Assembly (NCBI GenBank): GCA_045546255.1
Contig: JAZQCK010000076.1
Coordinates: forward strand, 1 to 29,788
DNA from: RGIG5612 sp045546255
GTDB lineage: Bacteria > Bacillota > Clostridia > Lachnospirales > Lachnospiraceae
Direction: 5' to 3'
DNA: 29,788 bases
The notes below the pieces were generated by a model, which worked only from the letters and a program-made list of their open reading frames with translations, did no database searches and was not told the origin of the DNA. Shown here piece after piece: positions 15,086-23,285 of the stretch. The translations under genes were made by a program, and so were the position numbers. Within the stretch, counting starts at the first letter, position 1. Every line of letters starts with the position of its first letter.

Positions 15086-15934
15086 CTAATCATTTGATCT
15101 CGGATCTAAGATGTCGCGAAGACCATCACCGAGCATGTTGAAAATAACAACTGTAATAAAGATAGCAAGACCCGGGAATATCATTAACCACGGAGCATTC
15201 TGCATATAAGCCCTGCCCTCGGAAAGCATCAGTCCCCATTCCGGTGTAGGCGCAACAGCACCAAAGCCTAAGAAGGAAAGACCTGCCAACTCGAGCATTA
15301 AGGATCCAATATCAGTTGCTGCTGTGATGACGAGTGTCGGAAGCGCATTTGGCAGCATGTAGCGGACCAGCATATAAGGAGTCTTGGACCCTGTCGTAAT
15401 TGCGGCCGCTACGTAGTCCCTGTCTCTGATCTTCAATACCAGGGACCTTGCAAGCCTCGCATATTTCGGCCACGTAACTACCGATATTGCAAGAATTGCG
15501 TTTCCGATGCTTGCACCAAGAATACCTGCAACTGCCATTGCAAGGACAAGCCCCGGAAAAGAAACCATCATATCCGCGATTCTCATGATGACGGCATCTA
15601 CAAATCCTCTAAAATAGCCGGAGATAATGCCCAGGATGGTTCCGATCAAAAAGGAAAGACCGACAACAGCAAACGCCGCAACCAGAGAAACTCTTGCTCC
15701 ATAAACTACGCGGGCAAAAATATCCCTTCCCATTTTATCGGTTCCGAAGATGTGCTCAGCTGAAGGCGGCTGGATCGCATCCGCAAGACTTCCCTTTGTC
15801 GGATCTACTCCGCCCGTCACAATTGGTGCAAAGATTGCCATAAGGATCAAAAGGATCGCTAGAATTCCAAAGATACAAAATGTTTTATGCCTTACAAAAA
15901 AGCTTTTCTTTTTCAATGTCATAGTTGTATTCAT
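15086..15934 (-). CDS. ABC importer permease (DppC/OppC/NikC-like)
   Basis: A 282-residue inner-membrane subunit with an N-terminal cytosolic stretch, one membrane segment, the OppC-type HIFGTDKMGRDIFARVVYGA motif near residue 65, and about five further membrane segments. The coupling loop around RDRDYVAAAITTGSK is the EAA-like contact to the ATPases. The C-terminus (GDGLRDILDPR) is typical. ATG 15934 is preferred because GAGGTG precedes it; a GTG at 15943 overlaps the permease stop codon as GTGA and is the alternative start. It pairs with the upstream permease in the membrane. Confidence 0.94.
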   Translation of the reverse strand: MNTTMTLKKKSFFVRHKTFCIFGILAILLILMAIFAPIVTGGVDPTKGSLADAIQPPSAEHIFGTDKMGRDIFARVVYGARVSLVAAFAVVGLSFLIGTILGIISGYFRGFVDAVIMRIADMMVSFPGLVLAMAVAGILGASIGNAILAISVVTWPKYARLARSLVLKIRDRDYVAAAITTGSKTPYMLVRYMLPNALPTLVITAATDIGSLMLELAGLSFLGFGAVAPTPEWGLMLSEGRAYMQNAPWLMIFPGLAIFITVVIFNMLGDGLRDILDPRSND

Positions 15935-15939
15935 AGCGC

Positions 15940-16878
15940 TCACCTCGACAATCTCATTCTCGGATCAACGAAGTTGTAGGAAATGTCTACGATCAGGTTG
16001 ATCACCATATAAATCAGAGCCACCCACAGCACATACCCCTGGATCAGGTTATAGTCATTGGAAGTAATGGCAGAGACTGCCAGATTTCCAAGACCCGGAT
16101 ATGAGAAGATGACTTCAACGACCGAGGTTCCGCCTAATAACGAGCCGACCGAAAGACCGAACATTGTGATCAAAGGAAGGAGCGAATTCGGAAAGACGTT
16201 TCTCCAAAGGATCTTTCTTTCCGGAACACCTCTTGCTCTTGCGCCAACAACATAGTCCTGGCTCAGCTCTTCTAAAATGGCCGTACGGACCTGTCTGGTA
16301 TATTTTGCAGACATAGCGATTGCCAATGTTACAGCCGGCAGGACCATACTCTTGAAGTCTCCTCCGGAACTGATGACAGGGAAGATTTTCAGCTTCACAC
16401 AGAACAGAAGCATCAATAATAAGCCCACCCAAAAGTTAGGGACCGAGACTCCTAAAAATGTAATGCCACGTACCAGATTGTCTGCCCAGGAGTCTTTCTT
16501 AACTGCCGAGAGCATACCTAAAGGTACGGAAATAACCAACATTAAGATCATGGAAAATAACGTAAGCTTCAGCGTCGGCCAAAGTCTTGCAAGAAGCAGG
16601 TCGACGACCGGCTTATTCAAAGAGAAGGACGTTCCGAAATCTCCATGAAGTGCATTCCCCAGCCATCTGAAATACTGAACAAAGAACGGGTCGTTGAATC
16701 CCATTTGTTCTCTAAGAGCATTAACGGCAGACGGTGTCGGCATAACGCCGGAAGAAGTCAGCATGATCTGCGCAGGATCACCCGGGGAAAGATAAGTCAG
16801 AAGAAAGGTCAGAAAACTGATTCCGATCAGTACGACCACGATCTGAACAATGCGCATTAAAATCTTTTTTCTACTCAA
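15940..16878 (-). CDS. ABC importer permease (DppB/OppB/NikB-like)
   Basis: A 312-residue inner-membrane permease with about six membrane segments. Family marks are the FLLTYLSPGDPAQIML segment, the HGDFGTSFSLNKPV motif near residue 90 and the EAA-like loop ELSQDYVVGARARGV. It begins with a TTG codon at 16878, with GGGGGTG 10 nt upstream; the next in-frame ATG is seven codons later and lacks a ribosome binding site at good distance. It follows the binding-protein gene by 115 bp containing a stem-loop, which would allow a higher level of the binding protein. Confidence 0.93.
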   Translation of the reverse strand: MSRKKILMRIVQIVVVLIGISFLTFLLTYLSPGDPAQIMLTSSGVMPTPSAVNALREQMGFNDPFFVQYFRWLGNALHGDFGTSFSLNKPVVDLLLARLWPTLKLTLFSMILMLVISVPLGMLSAVKKDSWADNLVRGITFLGVSVPNFWVGLLLMLLFCVKLKIFPVISSGGDFKSMVLPAVTLAIAMSAKYTRQVRTAILEELSQDYVVGARARGVPERKILWRNVFPNSLLPLITMFGLSVGSLLGGTSVVEVIFSYPGLGNLAVSAITSNDYNLIQGYVLWVALIYMVINLIVDISYNFVDPRMRLSR

Positions 16879-16947
16879 AACTCTGTTTCACCCCCATACA
16901 TGTAACGTATGTTTCTCACATCTTTTTTTCAGCCAAAAACTGAGCAA

Positions 16948-16975
16948 AGGGGATACAGGCGAAGCTGTATCCCCT
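16948..16975 (-). terminator. Intercistronic stem-loop (partial terminator) after the binding-protein gene
   Basis: An 11-bp perfect stem (AGGGGATACAG/CTGTATCCCCT) with a 6-nt loop, followed on the minus strand by TTTGCTCAGTTTTTG. The T tract is interrupted, so it likely attenuates or protects the upstream message rather than stopping transcription fully, as is common between binding-protein and permease genes. Confidence 0.65.
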
Positions 16976-16993
16976 CCGATTTGCAGAATATCA

Positions 16994-18595
16994 TTATTTA
17001 GCCGGTGTGATCTCGGTTGTGATCCAGTAGTAATCTGCTGTATGAATGTGAGCATATCCCACATTCTTGTTGTAGATCATAGAACTATTGTAGTATCCGT
17101 CAACGATACAAACTGCATCATCGATCAGGATCTGCTGCATCTGCTCTAAGAGTTCTGCTCTCTTAGCTGTATCAAACTCACCGAGAAGCTCCTCGTAAAG
17201 AGCGTCATATTTGTCGTTTTTGTAACCGCAGTAGTTTGCTTCTGCTTTGCTGTACCAGTTTGCCATGTACTCTGTCGGGTCACCTGTTCCCACAGTCGTC
17301 CAGTTGTTGTTGTTCAGATCATACTCGCCTGCAACCAGCTTGCTCCACTGATCATCAGAGCTGCCGTAATCTGCTGTTACGCCAATTCCGATTTCTCCAA
17401 GATACTGTGCATATGCATCAGAGAAATCGTTTAAGAGACGATTCTCATAAGATACGAATCTCAGATTGATGTTCTGTCCGTTCAGTTCACGGATTCCGTC
17501 GCCGTCACTATCTTTGATTCCGGCATCATCCAGAAGCTTATTCGCAGCGTCCGGATCATACGGATAGGTATTTTTCAGATTTTCATATCCATAGGAAAGT
17601 GTGGACGGAAGTACAGAGTAGCCTGCAGTGTAAAGTCCGCCGATCGTGTTAGATGTGCAGATCGTCTCATGGTCAACTGCCATTTGAATTGCCTGACGAA
17701 GCGTCTCATTTCCAAGGATTCCATTAAAGTTCATCCATGCAAAACCGCAGCGGACACCGGATGCAATATCAACAGTAAAGTTTTCATCTGCTTCAAGTGT
17801 CTGGATATCGGATACGTTTGTAATGTTTTCTACCAGATCAACTTCTCCGCTCTGAAGAGCCATAGCCTTCGCAGAAGCATCGCCCATGAATTTGATTTCA
17901 ACTGTTTCGTACGGAACTTCTTCGTAGTAATATGGATTAGCCTTCATGGTGTATCCAACCAGTTCTTGGAAAGAATCGATCATATACGGACCTGTTCCAA
18001 TAACACCGTTATTCCAATCTGTTGTGTTTTCTACGTCAACGATCTCGCAGACAGGATATGCAAGGTTTCCGAGGAAGTTTGCATTCGCTGCCGGAAGAAC
18101 GAAGGTGACCGTATTTGCTGCGTCATCCGCTGTGATGACAGTGTCTGCCGGAACATATTTTTCCGGTGTGGATGATCCGTTCGGGCCGTCAGCAATCATT
18201 CTGTCAAAGGATTCTTTTACAGCGGTTGCCGTCATGTCTTTGCCGGAAGAGAACTTAACGCCTTCTCTCAGGGTGATGACCCAGGTGATGTAGTCTTCAG
18301 TTGCAGAGTCTGCTGCAAGCCATGGCTCAACTTCCATGTTGTCATTGAATTTGAATAATGCTTCGCCGATACCATAACGCATGCAGTTCCATGCGCCATT
18401 GATATCATAGGTCGGGCTTACATGGCCATCACTATACATCTGGCAGCCAAATCTTAATGTTGAAAGATCTCCTGAAGGAGCTGCTGAACCTGAACCTCCC
18501 GAAGCACCGCCTGAACTGCCGCATCCTGCCAGCAGGCCAACAGCTAAAACTGCTGCGCCGACAAGTGCAAGAATTTTTTTCATGTTCTTTTTCAT
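16994..18595 (-). CDS. ABC importer substrate-binding lipoprotein, family 5 (DppA/OppA/NikA-like)
   Basis: A 533-residue extracellular lipoprotein that captures the ligand for the importer. The signal peptide ends in the lipobox LLAGC (C25), followed by a Gly/Ser linker. The family 5 pattern includes YGIGEALFKFNDNMEVEPWLA, WVITLREGVKFSSGKDMTA and IGTGPYMIDSF. A Ca-binding-like stretch (DSDGDGIRE) occurs near residue 360. GGAG precedes the ATG. It is the first gene after a cobalamin riboswitch and terminator, so expression should fall when B12 is plentiful. That points to cobalt, a metal chelate or a corrinoid as ligand rather than ordinary peptides; this is inference. Confidence 0.93.
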   Translation of the reverse strand: MKKNMKKILALVGAAVLAVGLLAGCGSSGGASGGSGSAAPSGDLSTLRFGCQMYSDGHVSPTYDINGAWNCMRYGIGEALFKFNDNMEVEPWLAADSATEDYITWVITLREGVKFSSGKDMTATAVKESFDRMIADGPNGSSTPEKYVPADTVITADDAANTVTFVLPAANANFLGNLAYPVCEIVDVENTTDWNNGVIGTGPYMIDSFQELVGYTMKANPYYYEEVPYETVEIKFMGDASAKAMALQSGEVDLVENITNVSDIQTLEADENFTVDIASGVRCGFAWMNFNGILGNETLRQAIQMAVDHETICTSNTIGGLYTAGYSVLPSTLSYGYENLKNTYPYDPDAANKLLDDAGIKDSDGDGIRELNGQNINLRFVSYENRLLNDFSDAYAQYLGEIGIGVTADYGSSDDQWSKLVAGEYDLNNNNWTTVGTGDPTEYMANWYSKAEANYCGYKNDKYDALYEELLGEFDTAKRAELLEQMQQILIDDAVCIVDGYYNSSMIYNKNVGYAHIHTADYYWITTEITPAK

Positions 18596-18668
18596 TTCAC
18601 TTTCTCCTTTATCGTATTAATTGGAACATGATTCAATAACAGACAAAGCATTCCATGGAGTAAAAAGA

Positions 18669-18694
18669 AAAAGACCCTCTTCATAGGGTCTTTT
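18669..18694 (-). terminator. Leader terminator of the B12-controlled operon
   Basis: The stem AAAAGACCCT/AGGGTCTTTT (10 bp, 6-nt loop) is followed on the minus strand by TCTTTTT. It lies between the cobalamin aptamer and the first gene, 74 bp before the start codon, so it is the likely expression platform that stops transcription when the aptamer is bound. Confidence 0.8.
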
Positions 18695-18736
18695 GATTTC
18701 TGCCTTTTATTAGTCTTTGCTAACTGAGATCTCTTT

Positions 18737-18764
18737 TTTCAAGTTAGATGGCGCTTACTTGAAA
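18737..18764 (-). other. Leader hairpin with a loop complementary to the aptamer
   Basis: TTTCAAGT pairs with ACTTGAAA (8 bp) around a 12-nt loop that contains AGCGCC. The complement GGCGCT occurs inside the aptamer at about 18916-18921, just after GGGAAGG. It is positioned like the P13 hairpin of cobalamin riboswitches, which kisses an aptamer loop, though the expected L5 partner lies elsewhere in the aptamer. Confidence 0.45.
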
Positions 18765-18873
18765 GCAATACAAAAACTATTCGTTTTTTAGCTATTCAGT
18801 CATCACAGAAAGGAAGTTTTACGAAAAGTTTAATCTCTGTAAACAGTTCTCATATACACCGTATGAATCTGCT

Positions 18874-19045
18874 AAACAAGACAAGCAGTTCTCCTGACTT
18901 AAGATCATAGCGGTTAGCGCCTTCCCAAAGAATACACTCTTCAGTGACATTTATGCCTTCCGCTCCCTATCACAGTGACGGGATCGTACCGGATTTTCAC
19001 CGGTTTCTCTTTTCATCTGCGCAAACGGCAGAACTTGTCTCGTGT
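18874..19045 (-). ncRNA. Cobalamin riboswitch (B12 aptamer)
   Basis: On the minus strand the conserved core is clear: the T-loop hairpin ACCGGTGAAAATCCGGT, then ATCCCGTCACTGTGA, GTCACTG, GGGAAGG, and the B12 box AAGTCAGGAGAACTGC (18885-18900). The closing P1 helix forms between 19034-19045 and 18874-18885 (12 positions, mostly paired). The element has its own promoter upstream and a terminator downstream, and precedes the ABC importer operon. Adenosylcobalamin or a related corrinoid binding should turn the operon off. Confidence 0.95.
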
Positions 19046-19067
19046 CCATTATTAAATTTGCATCAAA

Positions 19068-19097
19068 ATTATATAATTATTATAAATTTTCTGTCAA
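19068..19097 (-). promoter_or_regulatory. Promoter of the B12-riboswitch operon
   Basis: A perfect -35 TTGACA (19092-19097) and a perfect -10 TATAAT (19068-19073) with 18-nt spacing on the minus strand. The transcript would start near 19061, about 16 nt before the aptamer, giving a leader of roughly 465 nt. Confidence 0.85.
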
Positions 19098-19125
19098 TGT
19101 AATTTATTATTGAAAAATATTACAA

Positions 19126-20223
19126 TTATTCGATGATCATATCATCTGAGCTATGATTATAGGATACGTGCACATGGGAATGTCTATGTTCATGATCCAG
19201 CGCAAGCTCTTTCTCATTCTGGCCGCAGACCGGACAATCTTTTTCGATCTTTCCGTCTTTTTCTTCATCCCAGATTCCATATGCAACCATCGGACTGTCT
19301 TTCATGATGCAAAGACTGATCGTCTCATACAGGATGATCCCGCCATGTTTTGCAGTGCAGGTATAAAGCACATTACCGAAGTAATCTTTGATCTCGCCCA
19401 GCACTTCTCCTTCGCGGAAGGTCTCACCCGGCTGAAAGGCCGGATACCAGCATCCGTCAACAGGTGCATCTTCATACATAACTGGGCTGACTTCTTTCGG
19501 TACAGTTCCGTGGCGATGTGCATGACCTTCTAAAATACCTAAATAGCGAAGAATATTTTTTACATCATGTTTATCTTCATCAACTAATGATTTACACCAG
19601 GTGGAATTGCCGCCACGTTCTAAGAGGATCGAAGGGATTCCAAGCTGGCCTGCATAATTATATGCCCCTCCGGAATTAGATGGTGAAACGACCAGATAAT
19701 TTACATGCGCGATCTCTGCCATTTTCCGGCTTGTCTCGACGACATAATCATTCGCATTTCCGAGGCAGTAAACATAAGATTCCAGCCCCTCAAAACCATC
19801 TCCCGAATGCAGATCAATAAAATAATCAATTTTCGGATAGATCTCGCTTTCCATGGTGAAAGCAATTTTATCTGCCATGGTGCCGGAAGCTGTGCCCGGG
19901 AATACTCTATTCAGATTTTTCCCATCTTCGTACACCAGACTCATCGTACGATGTTCAAAACCGGTCCTGTTTGCAAGGCGGATAATAATAATATTGCCGC
20001 ATACCTCTTCCGGCTTGAGTTCATCAGCCAGTTCCATCGCAGCCTGAATACCTACATACTCTGCATTGTGCACACCACCGCAGATCAGGATTGTTTTTCC
20101 TTCTTTTGCTCCATTGATCAGGGTGATCGGAATTTCCACATTTGAATTTACAACCGGAAGATAGCCGGATGCTTTTGTGCCTTCTAGCGCGGTTACATTT
20201 CCAAGTGTCAGGATGTCTTTCAT
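19126..20223 (-). CDS. M14-type zinc deacylase (succinylglutamate desuccinylase/aspartoacylase family) with a metal-binding tail
   Basis: A 365-residue probable zinc hydrolase. The zinc ligands are H52 and E55 (GGVHNAEYVG) and H139 (DLHSGDG); the substrate-binding pair is NLNRVFPG (N105, R106), and E202 (LLERGG) is the likely general base. Family members remove acyl groups from amino acids or cleave amide bonds. Unusual are a His cluster at 234-238 (HAHRH) and a C-terminal tail with CPVC (C330, C333) followed by six His between 344 and 357, which look like an extra metal site. GGAG precedes the ATG. It lies directly upstream of the B12 operon on the same strand but has its own promoter and no riboswitch. 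The substrate is unknown. Confidence 0.85.
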   Translation of the reverse strand: MKDILTLGNVTALEGTKASGYLPVVNSNVEIPITLINGAKEGKTILICGGVHNAEYVGIQAAMELADELKPEEVCGNIIIIRLANRTGFEHRTMSLVYEDGKNLNRVFPGTASGTMADKIAFTMESEIYPKIDYFIDLHSGDGFEGLESYVYCLGNANDYVVETSRKMAEIAHVNYLVVSPSNSGGAYNYAGQLGIPSILLERGGNSTWCKSLVDEDKHDVKNILRYLGILEGHAHRHGTVPKEVSPVMYEDAPVDGCWYPAFQPGETFREGEVLGEIKDYFGNVLYTCTAKHGGIILYETISLCIMKDSPMVAYGIWDEEKDGKIEKDCPVCGQNEKELALDHEHRHSHVHVSYNHSSDDMIIE

Positions 20224-20258
20224 GTCGGTCTTCTCCTTATCCTCTATTATCGGGGCAT

Positions 20259-20288
20259 ATTATAATTGAAACTCAGCTTTTTTGTACA
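20259..20288 (-). promoter_or_regulatory. Promoter of the M14 deacylase gene
   Basis: On the minus strand a perfect -10 TATAAT (20259-20264) has TGTACA (20283-20288, 4 of 6 consensus bases) 18 nt upstream, in the gap after the beta-CASP gene. Confidence 0.5.
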
Positions 20289-20298
20289 GCCGAATTTT

Positions 20299-21903
20299 TT
20301 ATCTGTCATATCTATCGCAAAGCGAATTGATCCGTTCCGTAAATTTCTCAAGATCTTTATTCGCTCCGCCCTTATTTCTCTCAATCACACGAAGGAGTCT
20401 CTGTCCTGCTTCCCAAAGAGCTTCATAAACTGCAGAAACTTTTTCATGTGCTGCTTTCTTTTTCTTTACTGCCTTTACAATTGCAGCTTTTTCCGTGAAG
20501 TCTTCTAACAAAAGATCAAAGGCATCGCCGCTATAAGGTGCAACAGCATCAAAGCCAAGCTTCTCTTTTACGGTTTCCGCAAAGATCTCGCATACTTCAT
20601 TGTCTCCGTGATTTACAAACACTTTTTTCGGAGCGTCTTTCAGATTCCCCAGCCATCCAAGCAGCATGTCTCTATCTGCATGTCCGCTCGTGTCATCCAT
20701 TTCCCGGATATCGGCTCTCACTACGATCTCCTCGTTGAAGAGTTTGATATGCTCTGCTCCGTTTAAGAGTTTTCTGCCAAGCGTTCCTTCCACCTGATAG
20801 CCGACAAAAAGGATCGTGGAGTCTTCTCTCCACAGATTATGTTTCAGATGGTGTCGGATCCTTCCTGCCTCACACATACCGGATGCGGAGATGATCACCT
20901 TTGGAACCGGATCAACATTGATCTGTCTGGATTCCTCTGTCGAAACAGAAAGATGGAGATTATCAAACTGGATCGGATTAACTCCTTTCGCCAGCAGAGC
21001 CAATGCTTCATCATCAAAGAACGGCGTTAATGGTGATGCATAAATCTGTGTCGCTTCAACAGCCAGAGGGCTGTCCACATAGACTGGGAAATATTCATGA
21101 TCTTTAATGAGTTTTTCTTCTTTGATCTCGCGGAGCAGATATAAAAGGATCTGCGTCCTTCCTACAGCAAAGGATGGAATGACAACATTTCCGCCGCGGT
21201 CTAAGGTTTCCTGGATCACTTCTGCTAGCTGCGTCTTGTAATCCGCTCTCGGTCCATGAAGACGATCACCATAGGTTGATTCAATGATCACAAAATCCGC
21301 ATGTTCCGGTTTCTGAGGATCCCGGATCAACGGGCGGTCAATATTTCCGACATCACCGGAAAACAGAACGGTTCTCGTTTCTCCGTTTTCCGTGATCGTT
21401 ACCAAAATACTTGCTGACCCCAGAAGATGCCCGGCATCGAGAAACTGAATCTTGATGCCGTCAAAGACTTGATACTCTTCTCCGTAATAACAGGATTTAA
21501 ACAGTTTGATCGAATTTTCCGCATCCTGCACCGTATAAATTGGCTGAACGGCCTCATCTCCGGAACGCTTTGCTTTGCGGTTTTTCCACTCAGCCTCATT
21601 TTCCTGAATATGCGCTGAATCCCGAAGCATAATGTCACAGAGTTTCGTAGTTGCTTCGGTCGCATAGATCGGATTCTCATATCCTTTTGCGAGCAGCGCA
21701 GGAATCTTACCGGAATGATCGATGTGCGCATGCGTCAGAAACAATGCATCAATATCGCCCGGGGAAACAGGAATCTCACAATTGACATAAGTATCTTTTC
21801 CCTGCTCCAGACCGCAATCCACAAGAATATGCTTCCCGCAAGCTTCAATCAGTGTGCATGATCCGGTCACCTCGTGATCAGCGCCGATAAACGTAAGCTT
21901 CAT
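20299..21903 (-). CDS. Beta-CASP metallo-beta-lactamase RNase-like protein
   Basis: A 534-residue cytoplasmic metallo-beta-lactamase-fold protein of the RNase J/CPSF73-like class. The zinc motif is LTHAHIDHSG (H58, H60, D62, H63), with LFSGDVG near residue 180 and GHLLGSA before it. The beta-CASP insert holds FAVGRTQ, and the late motifs ISASGMCEAGR and SGHADR supply the remaining ligands. Such proteins are RNA endo- or exonucleases. A C-terminal extension of about 70 residues rich in Lys and Ala may bind nucleic acid. AGGAGG precedes the ATG. It is divergent from pepT, and their promoters overlap. Whether it acts on RNA here is inferred from family. Confidence 0.92.
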   Translation of the reverse strand: MKLTFIGADHEVTGSCTLIEACGKHILVDCGLEQGKDTYVNCEIPVSPGDIDALFLTHAHIDHSGKIPALLAKGYENPIYATEATTKLCDIMLRDSAHIQENEAEWKNRKAKRSGDEAVQPIYTVQDAENSIKLFKSCYYGEEYQVFDGIKIQFLDAGHLLGSASILVTITENGETRTVLFSGDVGNIDRPLIRDPQKPEHADFVIIESTYGDRLHGPRADYKTQLAEVIQETLDRGGNVVIPSFAVGRTQILLYLLREIKEEKLIKDHEYFPVYVDSPLAVEATQIYASPLTPFFDDEALALLAKGVNPIQFDNLHLSVSTEESRQINVDPVPKVIISASGMCEAGRIRHHLKHNLWREDSTILFVGYQVEGTLGRKLLNGAEHIKLFNEEIVVRADIREMDDTSGHADRDMLLGWLGNLKDAPKKVFVNHGDNEVCEIFAETVKEKLGFDAVAPYSGDAFDLLLEDFTEKAAIVKAVKKKKAAHEKVSAVYEALWEAGQRLLRVIERNKGGANKDLEKFTERINSLCDRYDR

Positions 21904-21952
21904 AACTGCCTCCTATTCTCAGATAAGCAATATTGATACCGTTTCTTTTATT

Positions 21953-21981
21953 ATTATAAGCCAACTCAGCTTTAACTTCCA
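21953..21981 (-). promoter_or_regulatory. Possible promoter of the beta-CASP gene
   Basis: -10 TATAAT (21953-21958) is perfect; the -35 TGGAAG (21976-21981) is weak, with 17-nt spacing. It overlaps the -35 of the divergent pepT promoter. Confidence 0.45.
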
Positions 21982-22005
21982 GCCTTCAACAAGGCGTGTT
22001 ATAAT
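21977..22005 (+). promoter_or_regulatory. Extended -10 promoter of pepT-MATE
   Basis: TGTTATAAT (21997-22005) is a perfect extended -10 element, which can work with the poor -35 TTCCAG (21977-21982). The leader then contains a small hairpin TGAGCC-TTC-GGCTCA (22015-22029). Confidence 0.6.
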
Positions 22006-22058
22006 ATCTTTCGTTTGAGCCTTCGGCTCATGATCTTATACATAAAAAGGAGGCCCAT

Positions 22059-23285
22059 ATGAAAGAGAGACTGAAAGAACGTTTTCTGAAATACGTTCAG
22101 ATTTTTACACCAAGCGATGCCGAAAACAGCGGCTCCACACCTTCTTCTGACTGCCAGTTTGATTTGGCCCGCGCATTAGAAGAAGAAATGAACGCTATGG
22201 GGATTTCCGGCGTTTATGTAGATGAGCACTGCTATGTTTATGGATATCTTCCGGCAACAGCAGGACAGGAGAGTGTTCCTGCGATCGGCTTTATCGCCCA
22301 TATGGATACAGTCTCCGACTTTTGCAGCAAACCGGTAACTCCGCTCGTTCACGAAAACTATGACGGGAAAGATATTGATCTGCCGGCAGGAAATAGAACG
22401 ATTTCAGTGAAGGATTATCCTCATCTGAACAATATGAAGGGACGCACGATCATCACGTCTGATGGTACTACAATTTTAGGCGCAGACGATAAAGGCGGCG
22501 TTGCTGTAATTATGACAATGGTTGAAGAACTAATAAAAAGCGAGCAGCCACATGGAAAGATCTGTATTGCTTTCACACCTGACGAAGAAATCGGATCCGG
22601 CGCTGAGCTTTTAGACTTAGACCGCTTTGGCGCTGACTTTGCTTATACCGCTGATGGCGACCTGGAAGGCGGAATTGAATATGAAACCTTCAATGCTGCT
22701 TCAGCAAAACTCACGATCAAGGGAGTCAACGTGCACCCGGGAAGTGCAAAAGATATTATGGTCAATGCGGCTGTCGTTGGAAGTGAATTTAATGGTCTGC
22801 TCCCGGAAGGCGAACAGCCAAGAACGACCAGCGGCTATGAAGGCTTTTACCATCTGGTCGATTTTCAGGGATGCGTAGAAAAAGCCGTGTTAAAGTACAT
22901 TATCCGCGATCACGACCGCGAAAGCTTTGAAGCACGCAAAAAGACGTTTGAAGAAAATGCGGCAAAACTGAACCAGAAATACGGGGAAGGCACTGTATGT
23001 CTTGAGATGGAAGACAGTTATTACAACATGGCTGAAATCCTGAAAGATCATATGCATTTGATTGAACATGCAAAAACGGCAGCTTTAAAAGCCGGCATTG
23101 AACCCCGCATCTATCCTGTCCGCGGCGGGACAGACGGAGCCAGACTCAGTTTCCGCGGACTCCCCTGCCCAAATCTTGGAACGGGCGGCTCAGCCTTCCA
23201 CGGTCCGTATGAACATATCTCCTTAGAGGGAATGGAAATCAGTGTGAAGCTTCTTTTAAACCTGGTAGAAGGATATACCATCTAA
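22059..23285 (+). CDS. pepT: Peptidase T (tripeptide aminopeptidase)
   Basis: A 408-residue cytoplasmic M20-family zinc peptidase that removes the N-terminal residue from tripeptides. Metal and catalytic residues seen: H81 and D83 (GFIAHMDTVSD), the bridging D143 (GADDKGG), E176/E177 (PDEEIGSG), the Asp of YTADGD near 200, and the C-terminal His in FHGPYEHI. The dimerisation domain shows NVHPGSAKDIMVNA. The length matches PepT (about 410). AGGAGG lies 7 nt before the ATG. The next gene, a MATE exporter, starts on the base after the stop codon, so the two form an operon. Confidence 0.96.
   Translation: MKERLKERFLKYVQIFTPSDAENSGSTPSSDCQFDLARALEEEMNAMGISGVYVDEHCYVYGYLPATAGQESVPAIGFIAHMDTVSDFCSKPVTPLVHENYDGKDIDLPAGNRTISVKDYPHLNNMKGRTIITSDGTTILGADDKGGVAVIMTMVEELIKSEQPHGKICIAFTPDEEIGSGAELLDLDRFGADFAYTADGDLEGGIEYETFNAASAKLTIKGVNVHPGSAKDIMVNAAVVGSEFNGLLPEGEQPRTTSGYEGFYHLVDFQGCVEKAVLKYIIRDHDRESFEARKKTFEENAAKLNQKYGEGTVCLEMEDSYYNMAEILKDHMHLIEHAKTAALKAGIEPRIYPVRGGTDGARLSFRGLPCPNLGTGGSAFHGPYEHISLEGMEISVKLLLNLVEGYTI

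Noticed and set aside
18596..18868. Possible coding content in the long leader before the binding-protein gene
   Set aside because: Open frames here are short with no ribosome binding site; the region is explained by riboswitch, hairpin and terminator.
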